Origin: Bacteroidota bacterium
GTDB lineage: Bacteria > Bacteroidota > Ignavibacteria > Ignavibacteriales > Ignavibacteriaceae
Length of the DNA stretch: 64,000 nucleotides
NCBI GenBank assembly: GCA_023453665.1
Contig: JAEXTA010000089.1
Location: 70,860-134,859, forward strand
Direction: 5' to 3'
The translations under genes and the position numbers were made by a program. The notes under the pieces are model-generated. The model had not been told where the DNA came from and did no database searches. It worked only from the letters and a program-made list of their open reading frames with translations. Positions within the stretch are counted from its first letter, which is position 1; each line of letters begins with the position of its first letter. This document shows, piece after piece, positions 1 to 6,766 of this stretch.

Positions 1-1
1 A

Positions 2-172
2 CGCGGTGCTTACATGGGCTTTTACCAAATGATTTTTAACTTAGCATTTACAATGGGACCCTGGCTTGGAACAATAATTATGGAAACTCATGGAAGTAGA
101 ATCTTGTGGTATGCTATTTTTATCCTGGGTTTAATTTCAACATTAATGATGTTAAAGCTGGATAAAAAGTAA
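2..172 (+). CDS. MFS transporter, C-terminal end (5' cut by window)
   Basis: The reading frame is open from the left edge to a TAA and encodes the last 56 residues of a protein. The piece reads RGAYMGFYQM, then a hydrophobic stretch with GPWLG, then a second hydrophobic stretch (about residues 34-51 of the fragment) and a short charged tail LDKK. RG.YMG....F..G...GP.LG is the usual start of helix 11 in major facilitator transporters, so the call rests on that motif and the two helices. The substrate cannot be read from the fragment. A hairpin with a T-tract overlaps the last codons and should end transcription. Confidence 0.7.
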   Translation, partial: RGAYMGFYQMIFNLAFTMGPWLGTIIMETHGSRILWYAIFILGLISTLMMLKLDKK

Positions 173-190
173 ATCTTATCCAGCGTCTTT
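157..190 (+). terminator. Intrinsic terminator of the MFS gene
   Basis: Nine-base arms GCTGGATAA (157-165) and TTATCCAGC (176-184) are followed by GTCTTTTATC. The stem overlaps the last codons and stop of the transporter gene. Confidence 0.6.
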
Positions 191-215
191 TATCATAACT
201 AATACTTTCTTGAAC

Positions 216-719
216 CTAAATAGATTCTGAAACCTTAATTATTTTATTCGGGGCATGATTCCACGCATCACCTTTTTTACTGTCATCATTGTTTGTGCTG
301 TTGCCGTTTGCAAAAATTGTAATCTCTCCTGGTGTTTCTGGTGCAGTATATTTGAATTTGAAAATTACTTTTCCATCAACCGGGTTCTTAGGATCTGAAT
401 GAGTCAATTCACCTTTTTTCAAAACTAAACCCTCCCCCCTTTCTAACTTTCCTGAGGAAACGGCTATGTTTGTTCCGCCTTTCTTTAGCGGTCCGCCTGT
501 TATTGTCAAAATATATTCCGCAGTTTGGTTTGCTTTGAGTTCTGATGGACCATCAATCATAACTGTAACTTTTGAATTTGCATCGCCGTGACAATCGCAG
601 CCTTCGCCGTTCTTTTTTGTTGTTCCTATTTTGCCGTTTGTTTTTGCATAGATAATAAAACTAACTGTTACCAGAATTAATAAAGTTGTGACAGAGTGTT
701 TCAGCAGTTTTGAGTTCAT
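216..719 (-). CDS. Secreted choice-of-anchor V/Reeler-like protein with a CxCH motif
   Basis: The 167-residue product begins with a signal-type segment (about residues 9-25, LLILVTVSFIIYA). A short GEGCDCHGD motif follows near residue 40, and then a single beta-rich domain with PSELKANQTAEYILTI, GGTNIAVSSG, and a late block PGEITIFANGNS..N....GDAWNHA. This order matches secreted proteins described as choice-of-anchor V or Reeler-like, which normally carry a C-x-x-C-H-like motif before the domain. Here the spacing is C-x-C-H, which is not a canonical haem c site. A good ribosome site (AAGGAAAATCA) precedes the ATG. Function is unknown; an envelope or extracellular location is inferred. It is a single gene divergent from the tryptophan pair. 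Confidence 0.6.
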   Translation of the reverse strand: MNSKLLKHSVTTLLILVTVSFIIYAKTNGKIGTTKKNGEGCDCHGDANSKVTVMIDGPSELKANQTAEYILTITGGPLKKGGTNIAVSSGKLERGEGLVLKKGELTHSDPKNPVDGKVIFKFKYTAPETPGEITIFANGNSTNNDDSKKGDAWNHAPNKIIKVSESI

Positions 720-928
720 TGATTTTCCTTATAAATAAAGTGTGAGGATAGATTTTCTTAATTACCGAACTTATTTCTTTTATCTGTAATAATTAGTTGC
801 GCAAATCTTTGTTTTGTGACAAAACATATAAAATAAATATGACCATATCTGCAGTGGAATAAAATTGTTTTACTCGACTTCTATTTTTAATTTGCCGTTG
901 CCTTTCCAAATAACTCAAAGGGAAAAAT

Positions 929-1711
929 ATGTCATTAACTTATTCAGGGTATCTGCATCTAGATGAATTACTTCATATTCAACAGCCGCGCTCGGAAGGT
1001 CCCGATCATGATGAAATGTTGTTTATAATTATTCATCAGACCTATGAACTTTGGTTCAAACAAATTTTGCATGAGATTGATCATCTTAAAAAACTGCTTC
1101 TGAAAAATGACCTGCCAAGAGCACTTCACACAATGAAAAGAATTCTGACAATATTAAAAGTGCTGGTTCATCAGACAGATATACTTGAAACAATGACGCC
1201 GCTTGAATTTCTTACCTTCCGCGACAGGCTTGAAACAGCAAGCGGATTCCAATCGTTTCAGTTCCGTGAACTTGAATTTTCTCTCGGGCAAAAAAATGAT
1301 AAAATACTCTCGCGGTTTGAAGAACATTCTACTGAAAGAAAACTCCTTCAGAAAAGGTTTGATGCACCATCATTATGGCAGGCATTTTTAAACCTTTTGA
1401 AACAGAATAATTATTCAGTTCCCGAAAGTGCTGTCAACTCAACCAAAAACGATGAAGATGCAGAAGCTGTAGAAAAGATTTTAATTGATGTATATCAGAA
1501 GAACCCTGACATTGCGCAGTTCTGTGAATTACTGCTTGATATGGATGAAGGCTTCCAGGAGTGGCGTTACCGCCATGTAAAAATGGTTGAACGAACTATC
1601 GGCACAAAACAAGGAACAGGCGGTTCAGACGGAGTAAAATATTTAATGGCAACTTTATCAATAAAATTTTTCCCGTTACTCTGGTCAATAAGAAAGGATT
1701 TCAGTAAATGA
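929..1711 (+). CDS. kynA: Tryptophan 2,3-dioxygenase
   Basis: The 260-residue protein is a full-length bacterial tryptophan 2,3-dioxygenase, which uses haem and O2 to open the indole ring of L-tryptophan to N-formylkynurenine. Family signatures are clear: HDEMLF.I.HQTYELWFKQ near the N terminus with the distal-pocket His36, TPLEFLTFRDRL and SGFQSFQFRELEF in the middle, and RHVKMVERTIG with the haem-ligand His216, followed by GTGGSDGVKYL, which binds substrate. AAAGGGAAAAAT precedes the ATG. The stop overlaps the start of the next gene by four bases (ATGA), so the two are translationally coupled. The pair suggests tryptophan breakdown through kynurenine. No formamidase gene lies nearby. Confidence 0.96.
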   Translation: MSLTYSGYLHLDELLHIQQPRSEGPDHDEMLFIIIHQTYELWFKQILHEIDHLKKLLLKNDLPRALHTMKRILTILKVLVHQTDILETMTPLEFLTFRDRLETASGFQSFQFRELEFSLGQKNDKILSRFEEHSTERKLLQKRFDAPSLWQAFLNLLKQNNYSVPESAVNSTKNDEDAEAVEKILIDVYQKNPDIAQFCELLLDMDEGFQEWRYRHVKMVERTIGTKQGTGGSDGVKYLMATLSIKFFPLLWSIRKDFSK

Positions 1712-2904
1712 AAATTTCCCCCGAAGACATTTACAATTCTCCTAACAAACTGGCTTCACATTATTCAAAGTTTAAGGTTTCTAAAAAACTTTTATTCACC
1801 GGACATTCACATCAAGCCTGGCCGGACTGCGGTTTTACTGGTCAGAAAAAAGCATGGGAAGATGCCGCAGAGTTCGTTGATGATAAATGGGAAAAAGCTT
1901 TTGAAAAAGCAGATGAGGTAAAACAAGGTTTTTCAAAACTATTAAATGATAAATCAGGTTATATAACACTAGCCTCCAACACTCACGAACATTTAATAAA
2001 ATTTTTATCAGCACTTCCACTCAAGACAAAACCTAAGCTGATAACATCTGATGGTGAGTTTCATACAATAAGAAGACAGCTTGACAGGCTTGGAGAAGAA
2101 GGAATAGAAATAGCAAAAGTTTCATCTTCACCTGTTGATGAAGTTGTTGGTAAATTAATTTCAAAGTGCGATGATAGTACTTCAGCAGTAATTGTGTCAT
2201 CGGTTTTTTTTCAATCGGGATTAATTCTACCTCACTTAAGTGAACTTGCTGAACATTGTATTAACAACAACATCGAATTATTAATTGATACATATCATCA
2301 CCTGAATGTTGTTCCTTTTTCGATCAAAGAAAATAAACTTGAAAATGCCTTCATCATAGGCGGCGGATATAAGTACTGCCAGCTTGGTGAAGGAAATTGT
2401 TTTTTAAGAATTCCGAAAGACTGTAAATTGCGTCCCGTTATTACCGGATGGTACAGCGAGTTTACAGCATTAGCAGATAAGAAAAAACCAGGTGAGGTTA
2501 TTTATGGAACTGGCGGTGATTTATTTGCTGGTGCAACATACGATCCTACCAGTCATTACAGAGCGGCAGAAGTTTTTAACTTCTATAACGAAATGAAACT
2601 CACTCCTGAATTTTTACGTGAAGTAAGTCAGCACCAGGTTTCTTTACTTGCTGAAGAGTTTGACGCTTTGAACCTGGATGACAATATTATAACCCGTGAC
2701 AGGAATGTCGATATTAAAAACGTCGGCGGATTTCTTGTACTTAAATCCGAAACAGCCGGCACAATATCACAGAAGTTGAAAGAAAGCGGAGTATTGACTG
2801 ACTACAGGGGAAGTTCTCTTCGGTTAGGTCCTGCGCCTTACATATCGGATAGTCAGATTAAAGAAGCTATTAAAATCTTAGGTAAGGTTGCTGCTGATTT
2901 ATAA
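1708..2904 (+). CDS. kynU: Kynureninase-like PLP enzyme
   Basis: The 398-residue product is a fold-type I PLP enzyme of the class V aminotransferase/kynureninase group. Kynureninase splits kynurenine to anthranilate and alanine. Visible features are the N-terminal FTGHSHQAWP segment, an ASNTHE cofactor-phosphate region, LLIDTYHHLN with the Asp expected to contact the pyridine nitrogen, GGGYKYCQLGEGN with the probable Schiff-base Lys222, and a C-terminal LRLGPAPYISD substrate-binding block (kynureninases have R.sP.plyns). Motifs are looser than in textbook KynU, so a related hydrolase or lyase is possible. Coupling to the dioxygenase gene by a four-base overlap is the strongest functional argument. 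Confidence 0.8.
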   Translation: MKISPEDIYNSPNKLASHYSKFKVSKKLLFTGHSHQAWPDCGFTGQKKAWEDAAEFVDDKWEKAFEKADEVKQGFSKLLNDKSGYITLASNTHEHLIKFLSALPLKTKPKLITSDGEFHTIRRQLDRLGEEGIEIAKVSSSPVDEVVGKLISKCDDSTSAVIVSSVFFQSGLILPHLSELAEHCINNNIELLIDTYHHLNVVPFSIKENKLENAFIIGGGYKYCQLGEGNCFLRIPKDCKLRPVITGWYSEFTALADKKKPGEVIYGTGGDLFAGATYDPTSHYRAAEVFNFYNEMKLTPEFLREVSQHQVSLLAEEFDALNLDDNIITRDRNVDIKNVGGFLVLKSETAGTISQKLKESGVLTDYRGSSLRLGPAPYISDSQIKEAIKILGKVAADL

Positions 2905-2996
2905 AAAGTAAAAACAAAAGTATCAGTGCGTTTTCGTAAACTATAAATAATATCTAAATTTGATTCAGAAATTATTTTACAATGTAATAAAGCGAT

Positions 2997-4550
2997 ATGA
3001 ACACAAAAGAAAAATTTACGGAAGAAATAAAATCGGCGTACACTTTCAACAGTGAATATATAACACTTGGAGGGGCTATCTTTGAAGGTGATTGTGTAAA
3101 CAATCTTCATATCAATATTCCGCTTAAAACATTAAACAGGCATGGATTAATTGCCGGCGCAACCGGAACAGGAAAAACCAAAACATTACAGGTGATCACC
3201 GAGCAGTTGTCTTCCAAAAGTATTCCTGTTTTAGTTATGGATATTAAAGGAGACTTCAGCGGTATTGCAATGCCCGGAACAACAAATCCCAAAATAGAAG
3301 AACGTCATAATAAAATCGGACTGACGTATACACCTTCAGGTTTTCCAGTTGAATTACTAACTCTTTCGGAAGAGAAAGGTGTTCGTCTGCGCGCAACAGT
3401 TTCTGAATTCGGGCCTGTATTGCTTTCAAAAATACTTGAACTGAATGATACCCAATCAAGTTTCGTTTCTCTCATTTTCAAATATTGTGATGATGTTCAG
3501 CTTCCAGTACTTGATTTAAAGGATTTCAAACGTGTGCTTCAATACATTTCAAATGAAGGAAAAGCAGAGATAGAAAAAGAGTACGGTAAAATATCAACAA
3601 CTTCAGTTGGAACTATACTGCGTAAAGTGATTGAACTTGAACAACAAGGTGCCGAAAAATTTTTCGGTGAAAAATCTTTTGAAGTAGATGACCTGGTAAG
3701 AATAGATGAAAACGGTCGGGGGGTAATATCAATAATCCGGCTTGCGGATATTCAGGACAAGCCGAAATTATTTTCGACTTTTATGCTTTCACTGCTCGCA
3801 GAAATTTATTCATCTTTTCCTGAAGAAGGTGATGTGAGCCAGCCTAAGCTTACAATCTTTATTGACGAAGCGCATTTAATATTTAAGGAAGCCTCCAAAG
3901 CATTACTCGAACAAATTGAAACAATAATAAAATTAATAAGATCAAAAGGTGTTGGTATTTTCTTTTGCACACAAAATCCAACTGATGTGCCTTCAAGTGT
4001 TCTTAGTCAATTGGGATTAAAAGTTCAACATGCACTGAGAGCATTTACAGCTAAAGACAGACAGATGATAAAACTGACGGCAGAAAATTACCCGATATCA
4101 GAATATTATAAAACTGATGAAATGTTAACATCTCTTGGAATTGGTGAAGCAGCAATCACCGCATTGAATGAAAAAGGAATTCCAACACCACTAACCGCAG
4201 TACTGTTAAGAGCTCCCCAATCAAGAATGGATATACTTGCAGATAATGAGATAGATGAACTTGTGCGCAGCTCAAAATTAATCCCGAAGTACAACGAAGA
4301 GTTTGACAGAGAAAGCGCTTACGAAATGCTGAACAAAAAACTGGAGGTTTCGAAAACCCCAAAGACCGAACCTTTACCAAAGTACCAGCCTCCAACTCAG
4401 CCAAGGCAAACAACAAGACAGGAAAAAAGTACATTCGAAAAAGTGTTAACTAACCCGACAACGAAACAAATAGGCAATACAATTGTCAAAGAACTTGCCC
4501 GCGGCTTACTTGGTGTACTTGGTTTAGGCGGAACAACCAGACGAAGATAA
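2997..4550 (+). CDS. HerA-like helicase/ATPase, DUF853 (YjgR) family
   Basis: The 517-residue product is a cytoplasmic P-loop ATPase of the HerA/FtsK superfamily. Walker A is GATGTGKT (Lys60), Walker B is LTIFIDEAH (Asp290-Glu291), and a sensor-like block IRSKGVGIFFCTQNPTDVPSSVLSQLG follows, which is characteristic of DUF853/YjgR proteins. DIKGDFSGIA after Walker A is also typical. The C-terminal ~80 residues are Pro/Gln/Thr-rich and end in TTRRR. E. coli YjgR is about 500 residues, so length fits. The cellular role of the family is not settled; it lacks the usual HerA partner NurA here. It is probably monocistronic or read with the following YidB-like gene. Confidence 0.88.
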   Translation: MNTKEKFTEEIKSAYTFNSEYITLGGAIFEGDCVNNLHINIPLKTLNRHGLIAGATGTGKTKTLQVITEQLSSKSIPVLVMDIKGDFSGIAMPGTTNPKIEERHNKIGLTYTPSGFPVELLTLSEEKGVRLRATVSEFGPVLLSKILELNDTQSSFVSLIFKYCDDVQLPVLDLKDFKRVLQYISNEGKAEIEKEYGKISTTSVGTILRKVIELEQQGAEKFFGEKSFEVDDLVRIDENGRGVISIIRLADIQDKPKLFSTFMLSLLAEIYSSFPEEGDVSQPKLTIFIDEAHLIFKEASKALLEQIETIIKLIRSKGVGIFFCTQNPTDVPSSVLSQLGLKVQHALRAFTAKDRQMIKLTAENYPISEYYKTDEMLTSLGIGEAAITALNEKGIPTPLTAVLLRAPQSRMDILADNEIDELVRSSKLIPKYNEEFDRESAYEMLNKKLEVSKTPKTEPLPKYQPPTQPRQTTRQEKSTFEKVLTNPTTKQIGNTIVKELARGLLGVLGLGGTTRRR

Positions 4551-4656
4551 TTTTTTTTCAGCACGGCGCTCAGAATCCTGTTTGTGTTTCACTCATCTGA
4601 CTTTGTGCTATACACAATTACATTCGAAATCAAATAATTATAACAAAGGAGGCACT

Positions 4657-5058
4657 ATGGGTATTTTAGATAATCTTCAATCATCTTCCGGCGAACAAAA
4701 CGGAAACCAGAATGATTTATTAAATACTGTTATGAACTTAATCGGTGGACAGGGCGGTGGCTTAAACGGATTGATCAGTCAGTTTACTTCCAACGGACTT
4801 GGCGATATAATTGGCTCGTGGGTTGGTACAGGAAAAAATCTTCCTATTTCCGGTGACCAGCTTCAGAATATTTTAGGTAATGATACTGTTAAAAATCTTG
4901 CTTCAAAACTTGGAATGGATTCAGGAGCTTTGACTTCACAGCTTTCTAACTTATTGCCGAATGTTGTTGACAAACTGACGCCGGAAGGTAAAGTGCCGGA
5001 AGGTGATATACTCAGCCAGGGAATGAATCTTCTTGGCGGATTGTTCGGGGAGAAATAA
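4657..5058 (+). CDS. YidB-like/DUF937 small protein
   Basis: I place the start at the ATG at 4657, which has a strong ribosome site (AAAGGAGG) seven bases upstream; an upstream in-frame ATG at 4582 has none. The 133-residue product is Gly/Gln/Leu-rich: MGILDNLQSSS, MNLIGGQGGG, then GLGDIIGSWVGTGKNLPIS, the LASKLGMD helix and LPNVVDKLTPEG. GLGD.I.SWVGTG.N.PIS and LP..VDKLTP.G are the signatures of YidB-type proteins. There is no signal peptide or membrane segment. Function is unknown in the family. A bidirectional terminator separates it from the convergent gene downstream. Confidence 0.85.
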   Translation: MGILDNLQSSSGEQNGNQNDLLNTVMNLIGGQGGGLNGLISQFTSNGLGDIIGSWVGTGKNLPISGDQLQNILGNDTVKNLASKLGMDSGALTSQLSNLLPNVVDKLTPEGKVPEGDILSQGMNLLGGLFGEK

Positions 5059-5080
5059 ACTCTATTGCAATCATAATTTA

Positions 5081-5109
5081 AAGCCGTGTCATTCAGCACG
5101 GCTTTTTTT
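5081..5109 (+). terminator. Shared terminator of convergent genes
   Basis: AAGCCGTG (5081-5088) pairs with CACGGCTT (5097-5104) and is followed by seven T on the + strand. The complementary strand has TTTAAATT after the stem, so it can also serve the convergent gene ending at 5108. Confidence 0.8.
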
Positions 5110-6514
5110 ATTCATCAGTCAAAAGATGATCAAACATTTTCGCTTCAATCTGAAAACACCAGAAACCTTTTTCATTTTTTAGATTTTTATGTTCAGACGA
5201 AAACCCGGTTGAATAACCCGCTTCAATATTATTTGTAAAAAAATTATAGACTGTTATTTCGTTTTCTTTTGGAATGATTCCGTACTTCTCCCCCTTGTAT
5301 TCTCTGCCGGGGAAAAGCTCTTTAAAGAGTATACTTTGATAATCAGTCGGCTCTCCTGCTTTTATAAACAATGGCTCGTTAAGGTTAAAAAAATAGTAAT
5401 TGCCTTCCTGGTAATATTTTCTCTCGTCAGATTTTTCACTCAGGATTATAATTGGATTAACATAACCCTGATAAAAATTTTTCCATTCCGATTCTGAAGG
5501 AAGAACATCAGTATCGATTTCCATTTCACTTATTGAACTTTCGTTTGAAGAATATTTCCGGTAGAGTTCAAAATATTTTTCGACACCAAGCCGCTCAAGC
5601 AAAAAAGAACTATACAATCCGCTGACCGGGTAAGTAATTGATGCGTCATTCATTTTAAAATCAGAATTCTTTAGTATCTCTTTATAACTGACAAAGCCGG
5701 ATGTTTCAAGAAATGATGCAATGTGAAGCAATGATGATGGAGAAAATCCGCCGCGACCACCTAACGCAACAGCGATACCTTCCTGCAAGAATGAATGAGT
5801 ATATAGTAGAAGTTTTTTCAATTTATAATTTACGAGAAGATGAACAAGTTCATGATAATGCGAATTGTAAGTTGTGATTATCATATCTCCCGCAAGGTTA
5901 TACATTCCGCGAGCTTTATAACCGGTGAGCTTTTCAACTTCATCTTCGCCGTCACATAACACATAATATATTTTTTCTTTTTCGAGTAATGCAAAATCCT
6001 TTTCTGTAAACCGAAATAATTTCCCGGTTTCTTCAACAAACTCATCCAACTTTTTAATTGCATATTCATTTGTAAGAGATTTATCCTGTAATAAAAACTT
6101 AAAGTACTTACTGTCGCGAACAGTCCAGTCATTTGTAAAAACTAAAACAGGGTGCGTGAATTTTGAATTGGTGAAATAATACTGAGTCGAGTAACCTTTT
6201 GATGGAGCCGACAGCTTAAGTTTATCAACTGAATCAGAAATCTTTTCAATCGAAAATGAAAATTGAGATATATCAACTAAAAATAATTTTTTAATCTCTG
6301 CCGGAAGTTCATAAGAAATCATTGATTTGTTCCGGACATTATCATATTCAATACCGAGTCTGTTAGTTATCTTCAGCGTTTGAGTATCAATCATTGAATA
6401 TAGATTACTGTCTGAACAAAGCTGAAGAATAAATTTCTTAGCGGATTCTTCTGTGAGAGATTGTGGATATAAACCGGACACCAAAGCAAAGGCGAACAAT
6501 AAACGTATTAACAT
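5108..6514 (-). CDS. Exported gluzincin-type metallopeptidase-like protein
   Basis: I start the gene at the ATG at 6514, which gives a clean signal peptide (MLIRLLFAFALVSGLYPQS) and has GAGGGAT upstream; the longer frame to 6592 adds 26 residues with no such signal. The 468-residue mature-type protein contains HYHELVHLLVNY, a gluzincin zinc motif HExxH with His221, and FLQEGIAVALGG about 20 residues later, where peptidase-MA-like families place the third zinc ligand Glu. The remainder has no domain I know. It is predicted to be periplasmic or outer-surface. Substrate is unknown. It is convergent with the YidB-like gene and divergent from the helicase. Confidence 0.65.
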   Translation of the reverse strand: MLIRLLFAFALVSGLYPQSLTEESAKKFILQLCSDSNLYSMIDTQTLKITNRLGIEYDNVRNKSMISYELPAEIKKLFLVDISQFSFSIEKISDSVDKLKLSAPSKGYSTQYYFTNSKFTHPVLVFTNDWTVRDSKYFKFLLQDKSLTNEYAIKKLDEFVEETGKLFRFTEKDFALLEKEKIYYVLCDGEDEVEKLTGYKARGMYNLAGDMIITTYNSHYHELVHLLVNYKLKKLLLYTHSFLQEGIAVALGGRGGFSPSSLLHIASFLETSGFVSYKEILKNSDFKMNDASITYPVSGLYSSFLLERLGVEKYFELYRKYSSNESSISEMEIDTDVLPSESEWKNFYQGYVNPIIILSEKSDERKYYQEGNYYFFNLNEPLFIKAGEPTDYQSILFKELFPGREYKGEKYGIIPKENEITVYNFFTNNIEAGYSTGFSSEHKNLKNEKGFWCFQIEAKMFDHLLTDE

Positions 6515-6766
6515 ATCCCTCGAGTAAATTGTGAATCGACAAAACAAAATTTGTTTAACGGCACAACTAAATAAATGGGAATATTTGTACACTGAGTAAA
6601 GTGGGAAAAGTTTTCAATAAGCCCAAATTTCTTAAAGCCAATTACAATTAAATTTTTTTATTTTTGTAACAGAATTGATTACAACTGTTTATTACTCAGC
6701 ATAAAGATCTTAATCGTATATGGAAAAATTGATGATTGATCTTAACGATACGGGTACAAGTCTAAA

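Noticed and set aside
4582..4656. Upstream in-frame ATG that would add 25 residues to the YidB-like protein
   Set aside because: No ribosome site there, and the added residues (CFTHLTLCYTQLHSK) do not fit the family, while the ATG at 4657 has AAAGGAGG.
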